Positions 1 through 7,793 of a stretch of 37,245 nucleotides of DNA are shown in pieces; the first letter of the stretch is position 1, and each line of letters opens with the position of its first letter. This DNA comes from FW021-bin31 sp964478125. Its GTDB lineage: Bacteria > Bacteroidota > Bacteroidia > Chitinophagales > Chitinophagaceae. A program made the position numbers and the translations under genes. Location: the NCBI GenBank assembly GCA_964478125.1, contig CAYZGR010000031.1, positions 1 through 37,245 of the forward strand, in the 5' to 3' direction. Under the pieces are notes generated by a model. The model had not been told where the DNA came from. It saw only the letters and a program-made list of their open reading frames with translations, and made no database searches.

Positions 1-197
1 TTGCTGAGATCTTTCTCTGGCTTTTACCGCTCTGATAGGCAACATTTGATGCAGTGTGTGCGGTCAGGTTATTAAAAGAACGGCTTAAGTGACGGATAAT
101 CAAAATGTGTTTTTCTCAAATCACAAAGGCCGCGGACAAGCCGGGATAAGAGGAGGTCTTCGTTTCCTTTTTATCAAAAAATCTCATTTCGGGCATG

Positions 198-1478
198 TTA
201 TTCTCTTCCTTCCATCGAATTGAGCGTCCGGATACCGATGAGTTCGTCCGAACGGCCTCCCAGCGGACGATAGTAAACGAGTATGGTATAATTGTTTTCG
301 GTTTCCCACCAGTTCCCTTCGGTGTTTTGGGTCTGTATTTGATGATCTCCCTCATTTATTAACCCGTAGATGTAATTGTAGTAACCCTGCTTTAAATATA
401 AAGTGGCCTCATAGGCTCCTTTGTCTCCGTTATAAGTCATTTGGTTGCTTTTGTTGCATTCATAATTAGAAAGTGCCCCGAAGACATAGACTTTGCTTCC
501 GGCAAAAGGCTGAGGGGCCGAAAAAGTAAAATGCACAAAAGCGTAGTCTCCCTCATAAGCGGGATTGTAACCGCTTTCAAGTATAGACGGAAAATATTTG
601 CCATTGATATCCCTCCGGTAGACGTAACGCTGAACAGATCTGTTGGCATCCTGTTTTAAATATACATCAATCTGATTTTTGGCATTCACAATATTGGCCA
701 CTCGTTCTGTTTGCAGTCGAAAACTACGGAGGTCGGCCCAGCGCCATTCTTTCATAGCGGGAAAAATGCAATCATCTTCCGTATTGTATATTAACTTATC
801 CCCCCTGATAAAAGTAGGCTTTAGGTCTTTTATGGCATTATCCCAGCGCCCGTTTTGCAGGATAAAAACTTTGATCTGTGATAAGGGGTTGTTGACATTA
901 ATCCCTTTCAGGCTAACATCAAAAGCAACTTTTTGGTAGGTACGGAAAATACGGGGGTTTACCGGTTGTTCAATTTTTCCGTGAATAATAGCCTTATTGG
1001 TGGTTACCATCAACCTTCTGGTAAAAGCAATTTGGGAAGTATCGCCGTCCAGGTAGACTTTTAAGAGATAGTTTCCCGGCAAGATAGGCTTACAGTTGGC
1101 ATTCGGAAGGGAAACGCTGTAATGGGTATAATGCTGCAGAGAGAGCGTGGAGTAATGGTAGTCGTTAATGCGATTTTCCAGAAAGCCGTCCATATAATTA
1201 AATGGATTAAGAGTCGTGGGTTTCCAGTCGGTATTACACAAGATCAAAGTATAATAATAGTTTTTAACATCTCCATCCAGATCATCAAAACTCAACTCCA
1301 ACTTCTGACCGCTGTTCAGGTTGATCACGGGCGGCTGTAACGGATTCCCGGCTGGAGCCAGCATGACGGTCTTTATATGGTCCCGGTAAACATGGTCGGG
1401 GGTGATCTTGTTCACCTGTGCAAAAAGACTGTGGATAATACCTCCTGCAAAAAGGAAGAAAAAAAATAATCTTTTCAT
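198..1478 (-). CDS. Type IX secretion system plug protein (DUF5103 family)
   Basis: Recognised as a DUF5103 protein. In the T9SS this family contains the Plug, which closes the SprA translocon at the periplasmic face of the outer membrane; that role is family knowledge. From the ATG at 1478 the protein has 426 residues and starts with MKRLFFFFLF, then a hydrophobic stretch ending in SLFAQ, a good signal peptide cleaved after Ala-Gln. An in-frame ATG 45 bases upstream would put 15 charged residues before the signal peptide, so 1478 is preferred. The body is beta-rich with typical family segments such as ILCNTDWKPT and NPFNYMDGF, and full length for the family. It is divergent from the permease at 1597. 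It stands alone with no other T9SS gene here, as is common for scattered T9SS genes. Confidence 0.85.
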   Translation of the reverse strand: MKRLFFFFLFAGGIIHSLFAQVNKITPDHVYRDHIKTVMLAPAGNPLQPPVINLNSGQKLELSFDDLDGDVKNYYYTLILCNTDWKPTTLNPFNYMDGFLENRINDYHYSTLSLQHYTHYSVSLPNANCKPILPGNYLLKVYLDGDTSQIAFTRRLMVTTNKAIIHGKIEQPVNPRIFRTYQKVAFDVSLKGINVNNPLSQIKVFILQNGRWDNAIKDLKPTFIRGDKLIYNTEDDCIFPAMKEWRWADLRSFRLQTERVANIVNAKNQIDVYLKQDANRSVQRYVYRRDINGKYFPSILESGYNPAYEGDYAFVHFTFSAPQPFAGSKVYVFGALSNYECNKSNQMTYNGDKGAYEATLYLKQGYYNYIYGLINEGDHQIQTQNTEGNWWETENNYTILVYYRPLGGRSDELIGIRTLNSMEGRE

Positions 1479-1496
1479 ATGATGAAAATGAAGTTT

Positions 1497-1524
1497 CAAA
1501 GTACGAATAATTTTATCATTCAAA
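1497..1524 (-). promoter_or_regulatory. Candidate promoter of the T9SS plug gene
   Basis: On the minus strand TTTG (1521-1524) is followed after 17 bases by TACTTTG (1497-1503), close to the Bacteroidetes TTTG / TAnnTTTG pattern but with one base missing in the -7 box and a short spacer. Start codon 1478 lies 18 bases downstream, which fits this start and not the one at 1523. Confidence 0.35.
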
Positions 1525-1544
1525 ATAAAGGGAGCTGTAAACCA

Positions 1545-1574
1545 CTGCTTTTTTAGGTAAAATCCGTAGGTTTG
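1545..1574 (+). promoter_or_regulatory. Candidate promoter of the FtsX-type permease gene
   Basis: TAGGTTTG at 1567-1574 matches the Bacteroidetes -7 consensus TAnnTTTG exactly. The -33 position holds only a weak CTG (1545-1547), 19 bases upstream. The GTG start at 1597 sits about 22 bases downstream, giving a short leader. Confidence 0.45.
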
Positions 1575-1596
1575 GGCTTGTATTAGTGAATTTTCC

Positions 1597-2832
1597 GTGC
1601 GATTATCCTACTTTATTGCCAAAAGAATTGCTTTTAACCGAGAACGTACATTCTCCAGGTTTATTATTCGCATTGCTCTGGCTGCAACAGCTCTAAGCGT
1701 CGCCGTGATGATATTGACGGTTGCCCTGGTCAATGGTTTCCAGCAGGTCATTAGCCATAAGGTATTTGATTTTTGGGGACATATTCACGTTACCCGTTTC
1801 CAGCCTTATTCCAGCCTTTTAACGGAAGATTTGCCTTTTGATGATGCTGATTCGTTAAAAGATGCTATAAAGGCATTGCCAGAGGTAGCTTCAGTCTCTG
1901 AATATGCCACCCGTTCGGTTATCCTTAAGGCCCGGGGAGAAATAGAAGGAGCCATGTTTAAAGGCATTGGTCCTTCCTATCGGTGGGATCATCTGAAACC
2001 CTATCTTAAAGAAGGAAAAATCCTTTCCTTTCCGGACAGCGGTTATACCTCCGGAATTATCTTGTCCCGGGATATGGCAAATGCACTCAGAGTAAAATTA
2101 AAAGATCCGATCATAGCCTATTTTATTCAAAAAGGCACCGCCACGCCCAGGGCCAGAAAACTGATCGTTTCAGGGATCTATAAAACCAGTATCAGCGATT
2201 ACGATAAAACCTATATCCTAGGAGACCTGAATCTTTTAAGAAGTGTGAGTAATTGGGATACAGAAGCTATTGGCGGCTATGAGGTTTTTTTAAAGGACTA
2301 TAAAAAAATGGACACCGTGGTGGATGAATTATATCAAAAGGTACTTCCTCAAGATCTTTCGGCGGTTTCCATACATCAGATTTATACCAATATTTTTGAC
2401 TGGTTGGATTTGCAGAATATGAATGAGTTTATTATTCTGGTCATTATGGCCGTGGTGGCCATCATCAATATGATCACGGCTATATTGATCCTTATTTTGG
2501 AACGTACGCGGATGGTGGGTGTCTTAAAATCGCTTGGCATGAGCAACTGGCGGATCCAGAAGATCTTTCTTTTTCATACCGCCTATATTGTATTGACAGG
2601 CCTGTGTATTGGAAATATTGCCGGCCTGGGAATCGCCTGGTTGCAAAAAACAACGCAGTTCTTTAAGCTGGATGAAGAAACGTATTACATGACTGCCGCT
2701 CCCATAAAAATTGAATGGTGGCAGGTAGTGGGAATTGATATAACCACCTTGGTCATCTGTGTTTTAATATTGATGATCCCTTCTTTGATCATTCGCAGGA
2801 TCTCTCCGGTAAAGGCCGTGCAGTTTCATTAA
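1597..2832 (+). CDS. LolC/LolE-type ABC transporter permease (FtsX fold)
   Basis: Inner-membrane permease of the MacB/FtsX type; relatives (LolC/E) act with a LolD ATPase to release lipoproteins from the inner membrane. The 411 residues show the family layout: one helix near residues 24-46, a large periplasmic domain (about 47-275), then three C-terminal helices near 277-300, 322-345 and 372-397. The motif VGVLKSLGMSNWRIQKIF after the second helix is the typical FtsX-domain coupling region. The GTG start is chosen because MRLSYFIAKRIA is the usual family N-terminus and a TAnnTTTG box lies just upstream. No ATPase gene is adjacent, which is common in Bacteroidota. Its TAA stop overlaps the stop of the convergent YhcH gene. 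Exact substrate is inferred only. Confidence 0.85.
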   Translation: MRLSYFIAKRIAFNRERTFSRFIIRIALAATALSVAVMILTVALVNGFQQVISHKVFDFWGHIHVTRFQPYSSLLTEDLPFDDADSLKDAIKALPEVASVSEYATRSVILKARGEIEGAMFKGIGPSYRWDHLKPYLKEGKILSFPDSGYTSGIILSRDMANALRVKLKDPIIAYFIQKGTATPRARKLIVSGIYKTSISDYDKTYILGDLNLLRSVSNWDTEAIGGYEVFLKDYKKMDTVVDELYQKVLPQDLSAVSIHQIYTNIFDWLDLQNMNEFIILVIMAVVAIINMITAILILILERTRMVGVLKSLGMSNWRIQKIFLFHTAYIVLTGLCIGNIAGLGIAWLQKTTQFFKLDEETYYMTAAPIKIEWWQVVGIDITTLVICVLILMIPSLIIRRISPVKAVQFH

Positions 2833-3473
2833 TTTACCCGCATCTTAATGACGATCTTCTTTATTTTTTGAGTATCCCCTTTATGGGCTTTTATTCCCGG
2901 CTTGTGTGCATCGCCCGGGAAAAATATGAAAAAGGTGCCGGGCTTTGCTATATGGAATTTTCCTTTTCCTTTTAAATTTTCATTATCTGTTTCCGGATTA
3001 TATGGAACTGTAACCTTTAGCTTCGAAACGGAAGTTTTGCCAATCTTTTCGGCGCCGGTAACCACCATTTGTATGTCGGCATAATTTCTATGGGCCTCCC
3101 ATTGCTTTTCCCCTTTATTTACGGGTACATAACTGCTTACCGCGGCAAATACGTCTTTCCCAACAATGGGATAGGTGCCGTCTGCCAATGTGGCCAGGTC
3201 TTTTCTATTTAAAAATGCCAGGGCCTTTTTCCACCATTCTTCATGTGCCTTATACTGTGTTTCGAAGGCAACGGCATTGATAGAGGCGTGAGGTTGGAGT
3301 TGTAGACCGTTTTTCCAGTTCCCGTTTTTGATCCAGTTTTTTGCTTCTTTTTTACTGATCTTGTTCTGTGCATTCAAAGACAATGAACCGGACAAGCAAA
3401 ACCATACGATCAGGCTTAAGAGGAAAGGGATGGATTGGTGATTCCGAAAGAAACGGGTTGTTGTATTTTTCAT
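2829..3473 (-). CDS. YhcH/YjgK/YiaL (DUF386) family protein with signal peptide
   Basis: 214 residues. Residues 1-35 form a signal peptide (hydrophobic FLLSLIVWFCLSGSLSLNAQ, cleavage after Ala-Gln); the rest is a DUF386 beta-barrel with the family motifs EAHRNYADIQ and FFPGDAHKPG, whose His/Asp/Glu residues bind metal in known members. Relatives are EbgC and the sialic-acid anomerase YhcH (NanQ), about 150 residues and cytoplasmic. An exported version suggests sugar or sugar-acid anomer or lactone handling in the periplasm, which is inference. It is the last gene of the minus-strand group dehydratase - SDR - YhcH, 161 bases after the SDR gene, so it might also have its own promoter. The stop codon shares the TTAA sequence with the permease stop. 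Confidence 0.8.
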   Translation of the reverse strand: MKNTTTRFFRNHQSIPFLLSLIVWFCLSGSLSLNAQNKISKKEAKNWIKNGNWKNGLQLQPHASINAVAFETQYKAHEEWWKKALAFLNRKDLATLADGTYPIVGKDVFAAVSSYVPVNKGEKQWEAHRNYADIQMVVTGAEKIGKTSVSKLKVTVPYNPETDNENLKGKGKFHIAKPGTFFIFFPGDAHKPGIKAHKGDTQKIKKIVIKMRVN

Positions 3474-3634
3474 GGTTAGTTACTTTTTATGGTCTCAAAA
3501 CTAAGAATTTATACAATACAAGGCTTGAATTAGATAAGGTTTGAACAGGCTTGTAGAGATGTTATTATTGTAATGACTGTTTGGCCCCGGAAGGTCTTCG
3601 AGATCTTTTACCATTTTGTCTGATCAGTTCCGGT

Positions 3635-4429
3635 TTAGGGTTGGGGGCTGACAGCGGTCCAGCCGCCGTCAACAATCAGGCTTTGTCCTGTGATATGCGC
3701 CGCGTGAGCGGAGAGTAAAAAGAGTACGGCCTGTGCGATATCTGAAGGGTGCGCCGGTCGTCCCAAAGGCGTAATCCGGGACCAAACCCGCTCATAATCG
3801 GGTTCGTCGTGCATTGTGCGTTCTGTGAGGGTAGCACCCGGAGCGACCGCATTAATATTGATCTTCCATGGGGATAATTCGATGACCAAGCTTTTTGCAA
3901 GCATCTCAATGGCTGCTTTGGTCATGCCGTAGGTAGCAAGATCTTTATGCGCCTGATGTCCGGTTACCGAGGAAGTCAATACAATATGTCCACTTTTTTT
4001 TTGTTTTCGCATCTGTTTGGCTACAGCTTGTACCAGAAAAAAGGTCCCTTTCAGGTTTACATCCAATACCCGTTGAAAAGAGGCGGGCGAATATTCAAAA
4101 AAATCACCGAACAGGGTAATTCCCGCATTGGCAGCCAATAGAGAGACCTGGCCGAATTGCGCTACCGTATAATCCACCATCCTTTTTAAGAAATTAATAT
4201 CCGACACATCTCCTGCCAGCGGTTTACAAATCCCTCCTTCTTCTTTGATCCGGGCCGCGGCCTTTGAAGCAAGAGACTCGTCTAAGTCATTTAATAAGAC
4301 GGAGCAGCCTTGTAAAGCCAATCGGCGACAGATCTCAAAACCGATCCCCTGGCCTGCACCGGTGACAATAGCTGCTTCACCGGCGAAGCGGCTGTTTGAA
4401 TGGATCGGATGGTATTCTTTTTCAGGCAT
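3635..4429 (-). CDS. SDR family NAD(P)-dependent oxidoreductase (sugar dehydrogenase type)
   Basis: Classical short-chain dehydrogenase of 264 residues. Cofactor motif TGAGQGIG at 23-30, acidic residues NDLD at the end of beta-2 (47-50) that favour NAD over NADP, NAG at 101-103, catalytic Ser153/154, Tyr167 and Lys171 (YGMTK), and the C-terminal VDGG loop. It resembles glucose 1-dehydrogenase and aldose dehydrogenases. It follows the IlvD/Edd dehydratase with a 52-base gap on the same strand, so it most likely acts in the same sugar or sugar-acid route, either oxidising the aldose to the lactone before the dehydratase or acting on the keto-deoxy acid after it. The specific substrate cannot be read from sequence. 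Confidence 0.85.
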   Translation of the reverse strand: MPEKEYHPIHSNSRFAGEAAIVTGAGQGIGFEICRRLALQGCSVLLNDLDESLASKAAARIKEEGGICKPLAGDVSDINFLKRMVDYTVAQFGQVSLLAANAGITLFGDFFEYSPASFQRVLDVNLKGTFFLVQAVAKQMRKQKKSGHIVLTSSVTGHQAHKDLATYGMTKAAIEMLAKSLVIELSPWKININAVAPGATLTERTMHDEPDYERVWSRITPLGRPAHPSDIAQAVLFLLSAHAAHITGQSLIVDGGWTAVSPQP

Positions 4430-4481
4430 ATTTATTTGTATTTATCCAGGCAAAGCCGGAAGATTATCTTTTTATTCTTAT

Positions 4482-6200
4482 TCAGTGGGAATCTCTGGCT
4501 ACTACATCTCCAGATCCTCCGGTCAAAAAATCCATATCTGCTCCTAAATGTGCCTGGGATACGTGTTGTTGATATAGTTGGACATACCCGCGTTGTTGCA
4601 TGACCGGAGGGCGCCATTTTTCTCTTCTTTCGTTAAGCTCTTTTTCACTGACCTCAAGGGTTAAAGTACGACCGGGCACATCCAGAAAGATAGGATCTCC
4701 ATTCTGGACCAGTGCAAGATTACCGCCAACTGCTGCTTCGGGAGACACATGCAGGATGACGGTGCCGAAGCCGGTACCGCTCATGCGGCCATCGGATATC
4801 CGTACCATATCTTTCACTCCTTTTTCCAATAATTTTTTCGGGAGTCCCATGTTCCCTACCTCTGGCATGCCCGGGTATCCTTTGGGCCCTGCATTTTTAA
4901 GTACCATTATGCTGGTTTCGTCCACCTCCAGATCCGGATCATTGATCCGCGATTTATAATCTTCTATATTTTCAAAGACAACGGCCGTGCCCCGATGCCG
5001 GAGGAGATGGTCAGAGGCCGCCGTTGGTTTTAAAACAGCTCCTTTTTCACACAGGTTCCCCTTTAATACGGCGAAAGAAGTTTCTTTTTTAAAAGGAGTT
5101 TCCCATTTGGCTATTACCTGATCATCATAGCAGGCGGCGTTCTCCCAGTAAGTACGAATGGGCTTTCCTGATACGGTCATTGCATCCGGGTGTAAAACGG
5201 ATGCCATTTCTTTCATCACAACGGGAAGGCCGCCGGCATAATAAAAATCTTCCATAAAAAATTGACCGGCCGGTTGCAGATTGACCAGTAAGGGGATATC
5301 TGCCGAGAGTTTGTCAAAATCTTTTAGTTGCAGGGGGACGCCTATCCGGGCGGCAATGGCCAGCAGGTGGATCACAAAATTGGTAGATCCCCCTACCGCG
5401 GCATTTACCCGAATGGCATTTTCGAAGGACTTTCTGGTCAGTATATCAGATAAACGCCTTTGTTCTCTGGCCATTTCCACAATTTGAATTCCTGAGTGTT
5501 GGGCTAAGACTTTACGGCGGGCGTCAGCTGCAGGGATAGCGGCATTAGTGGGCAGGGAAAGACCGAGCGCCTCCACCATGCAGGCCATGGAAGAAGCGGT
5601 TCCCATTACCGCACAGTGCCCCCGGCTGCGACACATGGCGGCTTCTGCATCAAAAAAATCCCTCCGGCTCAATTGCCCGCAACGGTAGGCCTCGCTAAAA
5701 CGCCAGATATCGCTTGTAGCGATCTTTTTTCCCCTGAAACGCCCGGTGAGCATGGGGCCGCCGGATACCACGAGGGTAGGGAGATTGACGCTGCATGCCC
5801 CCATGACAAGAGCCGGTGTGGTCTTGTCACAACCGCAAAGTAAAACTACGCCGTCTATAGGATTGGCACGAATGGATTCTTCCACATCCATACTTACCAG
5901 ATTTCGATACAGCATGGCAGTGGGTTTGATCAAGGTCTCCCCAAGCGACATGACGGGAAATTCTACCGGGAAACCGCCTGCCTCCCATACCCCCCGTTTG
6001 ACACTTTCTGCCAGTTCTCGAAAATGGGCATTACAGGGGGTCAGCTCCGACCAGGTATTGCAAATGCCAATGACGGGCTTGCCCTGGAATTCTTCAGATG
6101 GAATCCCCTGATTTTTCATCCATGCCCGATATATAAAACCGTCTTTGCCGCTACGTCCAAACCATTCCCTGCTCCGTAATTCAGATTTTTTAATGCGCAT
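4482..6200 (-). CDS. IlvD/Edd family sugar-acid dehydratase (arabonate/xylonate dehydratase type)
   Basis: 572 residues, full length for the aldonate branch of the IlvD/Edd family, which removes water from aldonic acids to give 2-keto-3-deoxy acids. It closely follows the pattern I know for Rhizobium L-arabonate dehydratase: Cys56 (NTWSELTPCN), Cys124 (GCDKTTP) and Cys196 (SRGHC) for a [2Fe-2S] cluster, Lys126 at the carbamylated-lysine site, and Ser474 in SDGRMSGTGFG as the catalytic base. The C-terminus ends in DSH as in that subgroup, unlike DHAD (IlvD) or phosphogluconate dehydratase (Edd). It leads an operon with the SDR and YhcH genes. No branched-chain amino-acid gene is nearby, which argues against IlvD. 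Substrate (arabonate, xylonate, galactonate or fuconate) is undecided. Confidence 0.88.
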   Translation of the reverse strand: MRIKKSELRSREWFGRSGKDGFIYRAWMKNQGIPSEEFQGKPVIGICNTWSELTPCNAHFRELAESVKRGVWEAGGFPVEFPVMSLGETLIKPTAMLYRNLVSMDVEESIRANPIDGVVLLCGCDKTTPALVMGACSVNLPTLVVSGGPMLTGRFRGKKIATSDIWRFSEAYRCGQLSRRDFFDAEAAMCRSRGHCAVMGTASSMACMVEALGLSLPTNAAIPAADARRKVLAQHSGIQIVEMAREQRRLSDILTRKSFENAIRVNAAVGGSTNFVIHLLAIAARIGVPLQLKDFDKLSADIPLLVNLQPAGQFFMEDFYYAGGLPVVMKEMASVLHPDAMTVSGKPIRTYWENAACYDDQVIAKWETPFKKETSFAVLKGNLCEKGAVLKPTAASDHLLRHRGTAVVFENIEDYKSRINDPDLEVDETSIMVLKNAGPKGYPGMPEVGNMGLPKKLLEKGVKDMVRISDGRMSGTGFGTVILHVSPEAAVGGNLALVQNGDPIFLDVPGRTLTLEVSEKELNERREKWRPPVMQQRGYVQLYQQHVSQAHLGADMDFLTGGSGDVVARDSH

Positions 6201-6575
6201 ATTCCAAAAAATTACAGCCGGTTAAATTATAAAAAAATATTCATCTTTTTGAAAAATATAGAAGGACGGTAAAATGGTTTCTTTTTGAGAATGAAGATAT
6301 TAAAAGGCTCCATAGCGCTATTAAAGAAAAGACGGGGCCGGAGACCGGACGGTATGAGAATTACAGTGTTATCAATAAACGGAACAGCCCTGAATTCAGA
6401 TCGGAAAAGCGCTATAACCCCTCCTGGAGGCCGGATTGCTTTTTTTCGAGCGCAGCAGCTCTACAAGAATCTTGATATATAATCGAAGAAACTTTTCGCC
6501 GTCTTCGGGGAAGAGACCGGCTCTTTGTAAATTAGGGTGTGAGTTAGGGGCGTATATTTTCGAAAAGCCATCGTA
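6201..6575. other. Intergenic region between rplT and the dehydratase operon
   Basis: 375 bases without a convincing gene. The part next to 6200 is very A/T-rich and should hold the dehydratase promoter, but I see no clean TAnnTTTG box. GACGGTAA at 6265-6272 also occurs, as TTACCGTC, before the lacI gene. A weak imperfect hairpin around 6497-6524 might end rplT transcription. An open frame at 6285-6482 on the plus strand has no recognisable features. Confidence 0.4.
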
Positions 6576-6920
6576 TTACTTGACCGCGGCTACCAGCTTC
6601 TTGAAAGCTTCCGGCTCATTCATAGCCATGTCGGCCAATACTTTCCGATTGAGGTCGATATGATTGTCTCTCAACTTGTGCATGAGCGTGGAGTAGGTCA
6701 GCCCTTCCGCGCGTGCTGCGGCATTGATCCGCACGATCCAGATCCCGCGATAGTCCCGTTTCTTTTGCTTGCGGCCCACGTAGGCATAAGTCTGTCCCTT
6801 TTCTACTATATTTTTGGCGACGGTATATACATTCTTCCGTTTGCCATAAAAACCTTTTGCCTGTTTTAAGACTTTCTTTCTCCTGGCCTTGGCGGCAACT
6901 GAATTGACTGAACGTGGCAT
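6576..6920 (-). CDS. rplT: 50S ribosomal protein L20 (bL20)
   Basis: 114 residues, the usual length, with the L20 N-terminus MPRSVNSVAAKARRKKVLK and the conserved RDYRGIWIVRINAAAR segment that contacts 23S rRNA domain II. L20 is needed for early 50S assembly. It follows rpmI after 43 bases on the same strand, the conserved rpmI-rplT pairing. In many bacteria L20 represses its own operon by binding the leader; no such leader fold could be judged here. Confidence 0.97.
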   Translation of the reverse strand: MPRSVNSVAAKARRKKVLKQAKGFYGKRKNVYTVAKNIVEKGQTYAYVGRKQKKRDYRGIWIVRINAAARAEGLTYSTLMHKLRDNHIDLNRKVLADMAMNEPEAFKKLVAAVK

Positions 6921-6963
6921 ATCTGTTACAAATTAAGAGTCGAATATGAGTTAAAGATCTGGA

Positions 6964-7161
6964 TTAACGAAGGCCCATTAGCCTTTTTACCATTTTTTCA
7001 TTGGTGGGATGAACAATAGCCGATTTGCTTAAATTGCGTTTCCTTTTGGTCGACTTTTTGGTAAGCAAGTGACTTTTATAGGCTTTATTCCTCTTCACTT
7101 TTCCTGTTCCGGTAAGTGTAAAACGCTTTTTGGCGCTGGAATTGGTCTTAACTTTGGGCAT
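6964..7161 (-). CDS. rpmI: 50S ribosomal protein L35 (bL35)
   Basis: 65 residues, highly basic, with the family pattern MPKVKTNSSAKKRFTLTGTG, the KRNKAYKSHLLTKKS segment, and a C-terminal MVKRLMGLR. Structural protein of the large subunit. It is followed by rplT. The usual upstream infC and thrS are absent; a DUF4293 gene lies upstream instead, and a separate -7 box precedes rpmI. Confidence 0.97.
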   Translation of the reverse strand: MPKVKTNSSAKKRFTLTGTGKVKRNKAYKSHLLTKKSTKRKRNLSKSAIVHPTNEKMVKRLMGLR

Positions 7162-7180
7162 TTCGATAAAATTTGGTGTG

Positions 7181-7188
7181 CAAAGGTA
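7181..7188 (-). promoter_or_regulatory. -7 box for rpmI-rplT
   Basis: Minus-strand TACCTTTG is a perfect TAnnTTTG box ending 19 bases before the rpmI ATG. A clear -33 TTTG is not visible. It suggests the two ribosomal genes can be transcribed independently of the DUF4293 gene. Confidence 0.55.
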
Positions 7189-7263
7189 GGAAATTTTAAT
7201 AAGAATGGTATGTTTCCTCCGGAAAATTTATCAGGCTGCATTTGCGGATAACTTGGCTACTCT

Positions 7264-7707
7264 TTATCGTAACCGGTCAAGCGAACGGACCAGCTTTTCG
7301 TCCTTGCGGATTCCGCGGGCCGCCAGGAACAGCAGAATGACAATGGGTATCGGGATGAAAGCCGCGGGTAGATAAGTGGATGATTCCAGCATTTGTGTAT
7401 GGAGAAGGGCGGCTTCTTTGGCCTGAATCAAAAAATATTGAACTACAATCAAACCAATGGAAAATAGAAAATTCAGTACCGTTAGTCGAAATTGCAAACG
7501 GCGTTTTTTAAATAAGAAAATACAAATCAGGGCTAAAAGAACCACGATCATGGTCAGTACAAAATACCGGTAGTCGCTTTGCCCTGTAAAATAGGAATAG
7601 GTATTGTTTACCAATCGGGCTCTCCATAGATGGGGATTATAGAATCCCATGAAGGCGCCGAGAGCTGCTGCCAGAAGCAAATAGACGGTTTGAATACGTT
7701 GGATCAT
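7264..7707 (-). CDS. DUF4293 family membrane protein
   Basis: Small integral membrane protein specific to Bacteroidota, function unknown. The ATG at 7707 gives 147 residues starting MIQRIQTVYLLLAA, the usual family start; a longer reading to 7800 would overlap the divergent maeB start and add a non-conserved tail, so it was not used. Four hydrophobic segments are visible, near residues 5-22, 47-66, 72-92 and 111-131, followed by a conserved basic tail (RGIRKDEKLVRSLDRLR). It lies 102 bases upstream of rpmI on the same strand and is divergent from maeB. Confidence 0.85.
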   Translation of the reverse strand: MIQRIQTVYLLLAAALGAFMGFYNPHLWRARLVNNTYSYFTGQSDYRYFVLTMIVVLLALICIFLFKKRRLQFRLTVLNFLFSIGLIVVQYFLIQAKEAALLHTQMLESSTYLPAAFIPIPIVILLFLAARGIRKDEKLVRSLDRLR

Positions 7708-7746
7708 GTTGCGCTGTTTGGGTGTAAAATTAAATAAATCCACGGG

Positions 7747-7778
7747 TTTGGCAACTTTACTTAACTTGCGTATAAATT
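7747..7778 (+). promoter_or_regulatory. Possible maeB promoter
   Basis: TTTG at 7747-7750 is followed after 20 bases by TATAAATT at 7771-7778. Spacing is right for a Bacteroidetes promoter, but the -7 box keeps only TA plus part of the T-run. The maeB ATG is 15 bases downstream. Confidence 0.3.
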
Positions 7779-7793
7779 CAAACCTGCAAGCGC

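Noticed and set aside
116..196. 26-codon minus-strand frame starting MPEMRFFDKKE just after the T9SS plug gene
   Set aside because: Too short, unrecognised, and without a promoter or ribosome-binding signal. I see no gene in bases 1-197.
4482..6200. IlvD of branched-chain amino-acid synthesis
   Set aside because: The sequence follows the aldonate dehydratase subgroup (three-cysteine pattern, DSH end) and sits with sugar-type genes, not with ilv or leu genes.
6285..6482. 65-codon plus-strand frame in the rplT-dehydratase spacer
   Set aside because: Basic low-complexity product, no family resemblance, no promoter; probably chance.
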